From the NCBI GenBank assembly GCA_016712345.1, contig JADJRH010000001.1, positions 2,108,001 to 2,172,000 on the forward strand: 64,000 bases of DNA. Reading direction: 5' to 3'. The first letter of the stretch is position 1, and each line of letters begins with the position of its first letter. This document shows, in pieces, positions 51,287-59,798 of this stretch. The position numbers were made by a program, and so were the translations under genes. Source of the DNA: Polyangiaceae bacterium (GTDB lineage Bacteria; Myxococcota_A; Polyangia; Polyangiales; Polyangiaceae). The notes under the pieces were generated by a model. It had not been told where the DNA came from. It searched no databases and saw nothing but the letters and a program-made list of their open reading frames with translations.

Positions 51287-52762
51287 ATGTTTCGACTAAC
51301 ACTGGGCGCACTCACAGAGCATGGAGCATCACCCGCTCTCATTTCCCACAAGGCCAGTCTGTCGTACACCGAACTTGCAGAACGCGCCGCGGTTGTCACC
51401 CGCACATTGCGCAAAGGATCGGTGTTGCCGGGCTCCGCGGTAGCGCTGCTTTCATCGGGCCGCGGCTTTGATGAAGCCATTAGTCTGTGTGGCATTCTCG
51501 CCGCCGGCAACATCGCTGTTCCTCTCGACGCGCACGCGCCTCCCGCGCGCCTTGCAGAAATGGTTCGAAGTCGGGGTTGCCGCGCCCTTATTCACGACGA
51601 AGGTGCCCAAAATATCGGCGCTTCTATTGAATCTTCCATTGAAGAAGGGGCGAGTTTGCTTCGCATTGTTCTTGATGAACAAGGCACACTGAGTTCACCG
51701 ACGGTGCCGAGTTCTCCAACGCGGGAGATCACACTTCGCGACTTGTCCACAGCGTGCATTCTACACACGTCGGGATCCACGGGAGTTCCCAAGCCGGTGC
51801 CGATCAGTTGGGCCGGCCTCGACGCCTTCACAGAATTTTTGGTGAGTGAAATCAACCTTACCTCCCAAGACCGCGTTTTGCGGGTGGCCGAGTTGGTATT
51901 TGACCTCGCGTGGTTTGACCATATTGCCACGTTTCGGGTGGGCGCGGGGCTCATGTGCCTGGGTCGAAAAGACTTGGCATCGGGTAGAGGAACGCGCGAC
52001 GCCATTTTGGCACTCAACCCGTCCGTCATCTACGGTGTGCCTTCCCTCTTTATCAAGTTAACGGCCGCTCTACCTCCCGGTGAAACCCTACCCAATGTGC
52101 GAGTTGTCCTTTTCGCCGGTGAAGTGTTTCCGCCCAAAGAGCTGGCCGCGTTTGCCGCCCGCGTTCCAAACGCTGTACTCTACAACCTGTACGGTCCCAC
52201 AGAAACCAACGTGTGTACCTACCATCGCGTTTCGCGCGAAGAACTCAACGGCGTGGGTGAAATCCCCATTGGGAAAGCCTGCCCATACGCGAGTTGTTCA
52301 ATTGTGGCCGATGATGGATCACTCGTAGAAAATGCCGGTGCCGGTGAACTCTACGTTTCCGGTCCAACAACCGTCGGCGGTGGACCTTACCCCACGCGCG
52401 ACCGGGTAGAACGCGGCGCCGACGGGCTCTACCGCTTTCGAGGGCGTATTGACCGCATGGTAAAAATTCGCGGCTACCGGGTAGAACCGGGTGAAGTGGA
52501 GTCGGCCCTGTGTACTCACGCAAACGTCGAACAAGCCGCTGTCATTGCCATTGAAGATCCGCGCCTTGGCAAAGTTCTGCATGCTTATGTGGCCGCCAAG
52601 AAAAACGGCAACGAGCCCATTGCAGAGCGGGCTTTGCGCATGTTTCTGGCCGAAAAATTGCCACCTTACATGGTGCCTGAAAAGGTATTTATACTCGACG
52701 ATCTACCCAGAACAGTCACGGGTAAAATTGACTATCAGGCGTTGGGCCAAAGAGCTGTCTAA
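51287..52762 (+). CDS. Stand-alone adenylation enzyme (NRPS A-domain / DltA-like)
   Basis: 491 residues. ATG 51287 has a very strong ribosome-binding site (GGAGGAGGAGGTAAACATC). Adenylation core motifs are present: A3 LHTSGSTGVPKPV, A5 NLYGPTETN, A7/A8 FRGRIDRMVKIRGYRVEPGE, and A10 TVTGKIDYQAL. Size and lack of extra domains fit amino-acid-activating enzymes that load a separate carrier protein. Substrate specificity cannot be read reliably by eye. With cbs and the carrier gene it forms a three-gene unit. Confidence 0.85.
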   Translation: MFRLTLGALTEHGASPALISHKASLSYTELAERAAVVTRTLRKGSVLPGSAVALLSSGRGFDEAISLCGILAAGNIAVPLDAHAPPARLAEMVRSRGCRALIHDEGAQNIGASIESSIEEGASLLRIVLDEQGTLSSPTVPSSPTREITLRDLSTACILHTSGSTGVPKPVPISWAGLDAFTEFLVSEINLTSQDRVLRVAELVFDLAWFDHIATFRVGAGLMCLGRKDLASGRGTRDAILALNPSVIYGVPSLFIKLTAALPPGETLPNVRVVLFAGEVFPPKELAAFAARVPNAVLYNLYGPTETNVCTYHRVSREELNGVGEIPIGKACPYASCSIVADDGSLVENAGAGELYVSGPTTVGGGPYPTRDRVERGADGLYRFRGRIDRMVKIRGYRVEPGEVESALCTHANVEQAAVIAIEDPRLGKVLHAYVAAKKNGNEPIAERALRMFLAEKLPPYMVPEKVFILDDLPRTVTGKIDYQALGQRAV

Positions 52763-52775
52763 TATCCGTCTACTG

Positions 52776-53180
52776 CTACGTTTTGCCGGACTCTACCAAC
52801 TGTCTACCCACCTCAAAACCGCACACCCAACAGGTTTTTCGAAACCGCTCCACGGGATAGTTGCATTCTGGACAGGTTCGCATGTCAACGTCGAGCGGGC
52901 CGCGGATCACGCGATCGATCCCACTTTCGCGTTTGACAATCAGGGCGGCAAGCTCTTGTAGTCGATTGCGAACCGGCCGAACAGCGACCATTCCGACGAA
53001 TGAAGGGCCAAGCTCGGACCCGTGTGGTCGGGGTCGTGCAATACAATCGCCGGCACGGGCGCCGCAGGCTTTGCAAAACTCGGAGGCGGACCACCCGACC
53101 TGATCGCCGTTTACGGTTTCTCGGAACGTGACCGACGCGGTTGCCCCACATCGGCAGCAGGCCACAGGTAGGGTGTACAC
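52776..53180 (-). CDS. Small double zinc-finger protein
   Basis: 134 residues with a GTG start. Two CxxC pairs near the N terminus (CCRCG, CKACG) and two near the C terminus (CPEC, CWVCG) form two putative zinc ribbons, separated by a basic strand/helix region. No other domain is evident. It lies between the convergent adenylation gene and leuS on the leuS strand, 18 bp upstream-adjacent to the leuS stop, so it may be transcribed after leuS. Confidence 0.6.
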   Translation of the reverse strand: MYTLPVACCRCGATASVTFRETVNGDQVGWSASEFCKACGARAGDCIARPRPHGSELGPSFVGMVAVRPVRNRLQELAALIVKRESGIDRVIRGPLDVDMRTCPECNYPVERFRKTCWVCGFEVGRQLVESGKT

Positions 53181-53198
53181 TTGGAAACTCGGGTGGCT

Positions 53199-55682
53199 TT
53201 ACCCAACCACAAGATTGATAATTTTGCCCGGCACGTAGACAAACTTTTTTACTTGTTTGCCCTGGGTAAAGGCGGCGACCGATTCTACCGCGAGAGCGGC
53301 GGTGCGGGCTTCTTCTTCCGTGGCGGCTTTGGCAAGTTGAATTTTGCCGCGGACCTTCCCATTGACTTGAACCGCCATTTCGACAACGTCGTCAACGCAC
53401 AATGCTTCGTCCCACGTGGGCCAAGGCTCGTAAGCGAGCGATTGCGAGTGGCCTGTTTTATTCCACAACTCTTCACCCAAATGGGGAGCAAAAGGTGAGA
53501 CAATGAGAATTAACGGCAACACCGCTTCAAGCGGGATGGTGGTGAGTGTGTACAGATGATTGACGTACACCATCATTTGGCTGATAGCGGTGTTAAACGC
53601 CATGGACTCAATGTCGTGGGTGACTTTTTTAACGGTGCGATGGAGAAGTTTTTTGGTTTCTTCACCCATGACGGCCGCTGAGTCGTTTTTCAAAACGGCA
53701 GAATACAGCCTGTCGCGAAACCGGACAACACCCGACACTTGAGAGGTTTGCCAGGGTTTTACGGCCTCAAGCGGGCCCATGAACATCTCGTACATGCGCA
53801 GTGCGTCGGCGCCGAACATTTTTACAATGTGGTCGGGATTCACCACGTTGCCTCGCGACTTGCTCATTTTGTCGCCGTCTTCACCCAAGATCATTCCCTG
53901 GTGAACGAGCTTCATAAACGGTTCGGGTTGTTTGACGTGGCCGAGGTCAAACAAAACTTTGTGCCAAAACCGCGAGTAGAGCAGATGCAAAACGGCGTGT
54001 TCGGCGCCGCCGACGTACAGGTCCACGGGCATCCAGTCATTGTGAGCTTTTTCAGACCACGCAACGGTTGAATTTTGGGGATCTGTAAAGCGGAGGTAAT
54101 ACCAGCACGAGCCTGCCCATTGGGGCATCGTGTTGGTTTCACGCGCGTACCACTTGCCGTCTTTTTGAAAATATCGCCAGTCAACGGCGCGGGCGAGCGG
54201 ACCGGCGGGATCTTGGCCCGGCTTAAAGTCTGTCAGGTCAGGGAGGCGGAGCGGCAGTTCTGACTCATCTACCGCAATGGGTTGGTCGTACAAAATGGTA
54301 TGTTTGTCGCCGCTCCTGGGGTTGCCATTGGCGTCTTCCATTTGCACGGGGAAATATACGGGGATGGGCTCACCCCAATAACGCTGGCGCGAAAACACCC
54401 AGTCACGCAGTTTGTATGTAATGCGTGCCGAGCCTTTATTGAGACTGGCGAGTTTTTCAATCATCGCCTTTTTGCACTGGGCGGTGGAAAGGCCGTTAAA
54501 CTCGCCGCTGTTTACTGCAATGCCGTCGTCGATAAAGGCTTTTGCAATGGGAGCGTGCAGCGCACCGTCGGGGCTCACTACCTCGACAATGGGAAGGTCA
54601 AACGTTTTGGCAAACTCAAAGTCGCGTTCATCGTGGCCGGGAACAGCCATGACTGCGCCTGTTCCGTACCCGTAGAGAACGTAATCGGCTACCCAGATGG
54701 GAACCTGACTACCCGTGATGGGATGGATCGCGTACGCGCCTGTGAAAACGCCTGTTTTCTTTTTTGCGTCGGACGAACGATCGCGATCGCTTCGCGACGA
54801 TGCGGCGCTTGCGTATGTTTGAACGGCTTCTTTTTGCTCGGCCGTGGTGATTTCACCCACCAGAGGATGTTCAGGCGCGAGTACACAATAGGTGCACCCG
54901 ATGAGCGTGTCGGGCCGGGTGGTAAACACATCAAACGATTTTTCGGTGCCGGCAATGCCAAACACAATGCGAGCGCCTTCACTCCTCCCAATCCATTCGC
55001 GTTGCATTGTCAGGGTGCCGTGGGGCCAGTCAACCATGGACAGATCGTCGAGCAGTCGGTCGGCGTAGGCGGTAATACGCATCATCCATTGGCGCAGGGG
55101 CACGCGCTCCACCGGGTGATTGCCGCGCTCAGAGAGGCCGTCTTTCACTTCTTCGTTGGCGAGCACGGTGCCGAGGGCTGGGCACCAATTGACACTCACG
55201 CGGTCTTGGTAGGCGAGGCCTTTGTGGAAAAGCTGCAAAAAGATCCACTGGGTCCACCTAACATACGCGGGGTCGGTTGTGTCCACCTCGCGTGTCCAGT
55301 CGTACGAAAAACCCAGGCTTTTGAGCTGGCGGCGAAACGTCTCCACATTTTTTTGGGTAGTGACGGCGGGATGTGTACCCGTTTCAATAGCGTATTGCTC
55401 GGCGGGTAGACCAAATGCGTCCCACCCCATGGGGTGAAGCACGTCAATGCCGTTCATCCGCCAAAAGCGCGCGAGAATATCGGTGGCGGTGTACCCTTCT
55501 GGATGGCCCACGTGAAGGCCGGCGCCCGATGGGTAGGGGAACATGTCGAGCACGTATTTTTTGGGCCGTGACCCGCTGCGTGCAGGGGTTGAGAAGGTTT
55601 GATGTTCGTCCCAATAACGTTGCCAGCGCGCCTCGATCTCGGCGTGCACATAACGTTGTGGCTCGGTCGCCTCGGTGCTCAT
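53199..55682 (-). CDS. leuS: Leucyl-tRNA synthetase
   Basis: 827 residues from ATG 55682 (an ATG at 55694 is also possible). The class I signatures are HVGH in FPYPSGAGLHVGHPEGY (in place of HIGH) and KMSKS in GDKMSKSRGNVV. The CP1 editing domain carries the Thr-rich FDVFTTRPDTLIGCTY, and the C-terminal domain ends in KFVYVPGKIINLVVG. Length is as expected. The opposite strand has a long open frame that is only a shadow. Confidence 0.97.
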   Translation of the reverse strand: MSTEATEPQRYVHAEIEARWQRYWDEHQTFSTPARSGSRPKKYVLDMFPYPSGAGLHVGHPEGYTATDILARFWRMNGIDVLHPMGWDAFGLPAEQYAIETGTHPAVTTQKNVETFRRQLKSLGFSYDWTREVDTTDPAYVRWTQWIFLQLFHKGLAYQDRVSVNWCPALGTVLANEEVKDGLSERGNHPVERVPLRQWMMRITAYADRLLDDLSMVDWPHGTLTMQREWIGRSEGARIVFGIAGTEKSFDVFTTRPDTLIGCTYCVLAPEHPLVGEITTAEQKEAVQTYASAASSRSDRDRSSDAKKKTGVFTGAYAIHPITGSQVPIWVADYVLYGYGTGAVMAVPGHDERDFEFAKTFDLPIVEVVSPDGALHAPIAKAFIDDGIAVNSGEFNGLSTAQCKKAMIEKLASLNKGSARITYKLRDWVFSRQRYWGEPIPVYFPVQMEDANGNPRSGDKHTILYDQPIAVDESELPLRLPDLTDFKPGQDPAGPLARAVDWRYFQKDGKWYARETNTMPQWAGSCWYYLRFTDPQNSTVAWSEKAHNDWMPVDLYVGGAEHAVLHLLYSRFWHKVLFDLGHVKQPEPFMKLVHQGMILGEDGDKMSKSRGNVVNPDHIVKMFGADALRMYEMFMGPLEAVKPWQTSQVSGVVRFRDRLYSAVLKNDSAAVMGEETKKLLHRTVKKVTHDIESMAFNTAISQMMVYVNHLYTLTTIPLEAVLPLILIVSPFAPHLGEELWNKTGHSQSLAYEPWPTWDEALCVDDVVEMAVQVNGKVRGKIQLAKAATEEEARTAALAVESVAAFTQGKQVKKFVYVPGKIINLVVG

Positions 55683-55816
55683 GGCGCGGCCCATAACATG
55701 GATGCCGCACTGCGTGAAGATGCTCGATTTTTAACGGGCGAGGGCTGATATTCGCGGGCAAAAGAAGCTGTTTTCGAAGCTTGACGGGGAACCCCGCGCA
55801 GGGGAAGATAACATTC

Positions 55817-56050
55817 GTGATCGCGCGGAAGAGAGTCGAAGATCGGCACGGACGGACGTGGACAATCTCCGTAGTCCCAAAAGCGGAAGCTGAGGAGGAG
55901 GACTTTCGCTTTTGGTATGAGGAGCTATCGCCGGCCGAAAGGGTGAACTTGGTGGAAAGTTGCCTCCTCGACTGTCTAAAGGCGAAGGGTAAAAATGCCT
56001 TACCCCGATTTCGAAGAGTTTATCGCTGCGTTAGACGCAAATCAGGTTAG
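55817..56050 (+). CDS. Small protein of a nucleotidyltransferase-partner type
   Basis: 77 residues from GTG 55817 (a TTG at 55781 would add 12). The pattern EDFRFWYEELSPAERVNLVESC, then RFRRVYRCVRRKSG resembles short proteins encoded just upstream of nucleotidyltransferase-like genes in putative toxin-antitoxin pairs. The following gene is present only as a 22-codon stub starting inside this one. The pair is probably the remains of such a module. Confidence 0.5.
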   Translation: MIARKRVEDRHGRTWTISVVPKAEAEEEDFRFWYEELSPAERVNLVESCLLDCLKAKGKNALPRFRRVYRCVRRKSG

Positions 56051-56063
56051 TGCGGCGCGGTAG
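55995..56063 (+). pseudogene. Truncated start of a nucleotidyltransferase-like partner gene
   Basis: ATG 55995 opens MPYPDFEEFIAALDANQVS and stops after 22 residues at 56063. The sequence matches the usual N terminus of nucleotidyltransferase-like partners (DF-x-x-(L/F)-(L/I)-x-x-L-x-x-x-x-V), but the VGG motif expected next is missing. It overlaps the end of the upstream small gene, as in intact pairs. A deletion appears to have joined this point to the terminator of the convergent operon. Confidence 0.45.
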
Positions 56064-56105
56064 ATCAAGAAGTTGATTGAATGCGAACAGTGCGCAAAAC
56101 ATAAA

Positions 56106-56136
56106 AAAAGGCCCGATCGGGTAGATCGGGCCTTTT
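56106..56136. terminator. Perfect bidirectional terminator
   Basis: A 13-bp perfect stem (AAAAGGCCCGATC and GATCGGGCCTTTT) with a GGGTA loop. A and T runs on both sides make it active in both directions. It lies 27 bp past the stop of the Tat-exported protein gene (56163) and 43 bp past the truncated partner on the other strand. Confidence 0.92.
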
Positions 56137-56162
56137 CTACTTTGATGAGTTGAGAAGGCGGG

Positions 56163-57587
56163 TTAGACCTTGTTGGTAATGCCGGCGATGGAAGGTTTAT
56201 AAAACTCTTCCACTTTGGCTTTGTTGCCTTTGGCAACGGCCCACGCAACGGCGGCGCAGGCGGGGCTCGTGGTAAGGATCGATTGTTTACCGGCCACGTC
56301 GGCGCCGGTTTCAGGGTCAAACCCAACAATGGATCCGTCGGCGTTAATGCCGCCGTACCAACCGTTTTTGATATACCCACCACCCATGACGTAAATCCAG
56401 TTGGAGTCACCCTCGGTGCCGTCGGGCCATGCCGCGGTTTGACGGGGTGTTTTTGGAGTATCGCCGTGGGCGGTAAAGACAACACTTTTATCAAGCGTTT
56501 GAGCGGAGCACGTGGGATCTGGAGAAAGGGCCAAATCCGCGTAGAAGGCGTTAAAGATCTGACCAAACACCTGCACTGTGGCTTGGAGTTGGGCCATGTT
56601 GTTAAAGGCCTTGTGCGGGTCGGTAAATACGTCGTCGCCGGTGCCCACGTCGGTGGTGGCGATCATGACGCAGTTGGTGAGACCGAGCTTGAAGGCGCGG
56701 GCCGCGGTAATCAGCGAGCGACCGATGTTGGTGAGTTGCTCTTTGGTAACCCCGTTGCTGATGGCAGCCGGTAAGGTTCCAACACCGTACGCATCTAAGT
56801 CGGCTTGGGTAGGTTGGAGTTGAGAAGCCAAGTTGCGCGAGAGCAGGTTGGCGGCCTTCTTGGTAACGTCGAGTTGACGTGCCCAGGTGGGCCTACCCGC
56901 GGCTTCACGCAAACCGAGAATGGCTTTGTAATAGGTTTCGTAGAGGTTTTTGTTTTCTTGAAGGGCGAGAGTTGCCTGGGACGCCGAGCTGTTGAACAGA
57001 TCGACCATGGCAGCACCGGTGGGAACCGTAGCCACCGCGGGTGCGCCGGGCGCCACGCCGAGCGCCACAGGTCCAACGCCGATCACGGGTAGAAGCACGG
57101 GTTGTTGGCGTTGAATGGCGGCCACAGTGGCGAGCATGCTGGCATTGCCCGCAACGTTTTGGCTCTTGGGGGTAAGTTCGTGCGTTTCGTTCTTACCTGA
57201 CATGAAGGCCGTTACAGGTCGCGTGGGAACTCCACCCACGACCCAAGGCGCTTCAGGTGCGTATGCCATCATCTTGTCGCCCTGGTAAAAGAGCGTTGTG
57301 GCGGCGGTGGCATGGTAGGCGAACGTCGGATTGTCAGCTTGGGCAATGGCAATGTGCGGCCAGAGAAGCTGATACCAGCCAAAACTGCCGTTGCCGGCAA
57401 CCATGTGGACGGACCGGTTGACCGAAGCGCAACCGGCTTCATCCGCCATGGCGGAGCCGCCTTCATCGGAGATGAAGTTGAGCAGTTTAGAACGTTCGAG
57501 TGCGAAAGCGGCGCCGGCTACCCCCATGAGGCGGAGGAAATTCCGGCGATCCGAGCCGCGCAGGTCTTTCATGCGGTGGTTTGCCAT
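56163..57587 (-). CDS. Tat-exported DUF1501-like protein
   Basis: 474 residues. The N-terminal twin-arginine signal SDRRNFLRLMGVAGAAFALE is clear. The mature part is Ala/Gly/Thr-rich; near the C terminus VVFTAHGDTPKTPRQ, then YVMGGGYIKNGWYGG resemble DUF1501 (sulfatase-fold) proteins. It is the last gene of a four-gene unit with the secreted cytochrome-like proteins upstream. The substrate and activity are unknown. Confidence 0.65.
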   Translation of the reverse strand: MANHRMKDLRGSDRRNFLRLMGVAGAAFALERSKLLNFISDEGGSAMADEAGCASVNRSVHMVAGNGSFGWYQLLWPHIAIAQADNPTFAYHATAATTLFYQGDKMMAYAPEAPWVVGGVPTRPVTAFMSGKNETHELTPKSQNVAGNASMLATVAAIQRQQPVLLPVIGVGPVALGVAPGAPAVATVPTGAAMVDLFNSSASQATLALQENKNLYETYYKAILGLREAAGRPTWARQLDVTKKAANLLSRNLASQLQPTQADLDAYGVGTLPAAISNGVTKEQLTNIGRSLITAARAFKLGLTNCVMIATTDVGTGDDVFTDPHKAFNNMAQLQATVQVFGQIFNAFYADLALSPDPTCSAQTLDKSVVFTAHGDTPKTPRQTAAWPDGTEGDSNWIYVMGGGYIKNGWYGGINADGSIVGFDPETGADVAGKQSILTTSPACAAVAWAVAKGNKAKVEEFYKPSIAGITNKV

Positions 57588-57600
57588 GTTTCTACTCCCG

Positions 57601-58485
57601 TTACTCGCAGGTGTGGGCGGCGCTCAAAAAGGCCGCGACAGTGATACGTTTTTTGATATCCAAATCCTGGGCGTTACCCGGCTGTGCGTGCTGAACCATG
57701 GTGTTGCAAAGCTTCATGTCTTCAGGCTTTGCGGGTCTACCCATGATGCATGAGAGAGACTCGTAGATGCACTCGTTTGTCATGGGGTCAAACATGGGTT
57801 TACCCACGCCGCCGACCTGACAAGCGGGCATGTTTTGGATGTTGGCAATCACTTCAGGTGCCGCCTGAACGAAGATGTCAAACAGTTTGGTGGCGCCCGC
57901 CGTGGTGTGGAAATACGTTTCCGCTTCGCGTGCGTCGTAGTTGGCAACGCCGAGGGCATCTTTGCCGTCTTTATAAATCTGACCTGCCGGTTTGGGACCG
58001 TTGGGCGCCGTGGCATCCATATTCACGCCGCGCGATTTCAAAAATTCGCCGAGGGATGAATAGGGAATTTTCTGACATGAATGCAGACGACCGCGCACTT
58101 CAGGCGGACCTTCTTCGAGATGTTGTTGAAGAATCTCGAATGGGTCACCGGGGTTGTTTTCGTGGTCAAACGTGTTGTCGTCGCTGCCCGACGCGTCGTT
58201 TCCGTTGGTCACCGTACCGGTGCCTGTGGATGTTGTTGTGGATGTTGTTGTGGAAGAAGTGGTGGTGCTCGATGTGGTGGTTCCACCCGAGCCTCCGCCG
58301 CCGTTTCCACCCGGGCCCGACCCGCCGGGGGTGGGGCAATTTTGATCGACGGGGTCTTTGCCGGTACACGCGGCAAATCCAAAGGCGACCGTGAAAACGA
58401 TGCCGGGGACGGCAAGGCGCGCGAGGCGGGCAACCTTACCCTGATGGACGATATCGCTCGTCATGACGTTACGCTTCCCGCTCAT
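57601..58485 (-). CDS. Lipoprotein with Thr/Ser-rich linker
   Basis: 294 residues from ATG 58485. The signal peptide ends in GFAAC (lipobox). A Gly-rich then Thr/Ser-rich linker (TTTSSTTTSSTTTSTTT) leads to a globular domain with EEGPPEVRGRLHSCQKIPY and several Cys (CQVGG, NECIYESLSCIMG). It lacks a CXXCH motif. It is 2 bases after the haem-motif lipoprotein gene and 13 before the Tat gene. Part of the four-gene secreted unit. Confidence 0.7.
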   Translation of the reverse strand: MSGKRNVMTSDIVHQGKVARLARLAVPGIVFTVAFGFAACTGKDPVDQNCPTPGGSGPGGNGGGGSGGTTTSSTTTSSTTTSTTTSTGTGTVTNGNDASGSDDNTFDHENNPGDPFEILQQHLEEGPPEVRGRLHSCQKIPYSSLGEFLKSRGVNMDATAPNGPKPAGQIYKDGKDALGVANYDAREAETYFHTTAGATKLFDIFVQAAPEVIANIQNMPACQVGGVGKPMFDPMTNECIYESLSCIMGRPAKPEDMKLCNTMVQHAQPGNAQDLDIKKRITVAAFLSAAHTCE

Positions 58486-58487
58486 GG

Positions 58488-59798
58488 CTAAAACCTCACG
58501 AAGTCTTCGTGGACGAAGACATCTCGCCACGTGGCATTCAGGTTGTACCCGCTCGCTTTGAACTTTTGAACGAGAGGCGCGATAATGTCAGGTGAGAGGG
58601 AGGCGGAGTCGACCACCACATCTCCCTTCGACATGGCGTAGTTCCAAACGCGGGTGACGGCGCACTGAAGTACCTCTTCATCGGCGGCCATGGCCTGACC
58701 CAACTCCATCAGGTTGGAAGCGGGCATGTCCACCTTCCATCCGGTTGGTTCTCCCTCCACAAGGAAGTCTGTATAAACGGCGGCCGGTGTACCCACGAGC
58801 GGCAGCAACACAGAATATTGAGGTTGGTATTGGCCATGTTCGTCAAAGTTCGCGAACAGCGGCGCGCGGTGATTGATGGTGCCGTGGCAGTTACCGCAGA
58901 TAACCGACGAACAATCTTGAAAGTCAATTCGACCGGTGTTTGTGTGACCGCCGATCTTGGTGAAGTCCCACGGGCTTGTATAGGTCTGCGCCATTTCACA
59001 CCCCGCAATGGGCGGCGGCATGCTGGCGTCGGGCGCGTACTCCGCCGGGTTTTTGCGGCAGGCAAACACTTCTTGGAAAAGGCGAACGCGGCGGAACGCC
59101 AGGTTTCCGTAATATTGAGCATGAATGCCGGGGTCGGTGAGAATACCCACAGTGGTCATCCCATCGGGGCCGTTGGGCGCGCAGTCACCGTCGGCAAAGT
59201 CGGTTCCGTTGAATGTGGGGCATGTGTTGGAGGTTGCCAAAAACAGATCTGTAAAAGCCTTTTTCTCAAACACAATGCGAGCTGCAAAGTTGGGCGCGGT
59301 ATCACGGCTTGGTGTTTGGCCCGCTGCGGCGCCAGCCTGACGAAACGTGTTTCGCCAAACTTCAACCAGACGGCGCTTGAAGCGCACGTCAGCCATCATC
59401 TTGTCGACCAACTCTTCGTAGAGGGCTTTTTTTCCCTCAATGGTGGGAGCGTTTTCAACCGACATCATTTCTTCAAGCGTGGGGGCGTTGCCCACAAGCT
59501 TGAACGACGCTGTTCGGAGGGCCTCTGTATACGAGACAACCCGCTCCGCCAAAATGGGATTTTCAGGCGGCAGCGTGTTGGTAGACCCGGTGCTTCCCGC
59601 TGTGCCTGTGCTCGCCGTGGAGGCACCGGATCCACCGGAACCCGAATCACCCCCTGTCCCCGTTGGACCCGAGGTGGACGGGCACCCGGCAGTGCCATTG
59701 CCCCCGGAGGGCAACAGCGAGTTGGGATCGTCTTTTGTACATGCGCCCGCGGTCAACAACGTTGCCGCGAGCGATATTAGGGCCAAGTCCCGTTTCAT
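58488..59798 (-). CDS. Lipoprotein with one haem-type motif (DUF1592/1588-like)
   Basis: 436 residues from ATG 59798. The lipobox is TAGAC. A Gly/Ser/Thr linker is followed by FKLVGNAPTLEEMMSVENA, then MMADVRFKRRLVEVWRNTF and TVGILTDPGIHAQYYGNLAFRR, a pattern recalling the DUF1592/DUF1588 modules of secreted cytochrome-like proteins. A single CXXCH-like CGNCH occurs in SVICGNCHGTINHR. It overlaps the upstream cytochrome gene by four bases. Confidence 0.7.
   Translation of the reverse strand: MKRDLALISLAATLLTAGACTKDDPNSLLPSGGNGTAGCPSTSGPTGTGGDSGSGGSGASTASTGTAGSTGSTNTLPPENPILAERVVSYTEALRTASFKLVGNAPTLEEMMSVENAPTIEGKKALYEELVDKMMADVRFKRRLVEVWRNTFRQAGAAAGQTPSRDTAPNFAARIVFEKKAFTDLFLATSNTCPTFNGTDFADGDCAPNGPDGMTTVGILTDPGIHAQYYGNLAFRRVRLFQEVFACRKNPAEYAPDASMPPPIAGCEMAQTYTSPWDFTKIGGHTNTGRIDFQDCSSVICGNCHGTINHRAPLFANFDEHGQYQPQYSVLLPLVGTPAAVYTDFLVEGEPTGWKVDMPASNLMELGQAMAADEEVLQCAVTRVWNYAMSKGDVVVDSASLSPDIIAPLVQKFKASGYNLNATWRDVFVHEDFVRF

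Noticed and set aside
52776..53180. Continuation of leuS
   Set aside because: It lies after the leuS stop in a different frame with its own GTG and zinc-finger motifs, so it is a separate gene.
54282..55409. 375-codon open frame on the plus strand
   Set aside because: It is antisense to leuS over its whole length, has no recognisable protein features and results from GC-rich codon bias.
58818..59780. 320-codon open frame on the plus strand
   Set aside because: Lies antisense to the haem-motif lipoprotein gene, with Arg/Val-rich shadow composition and no start signal.
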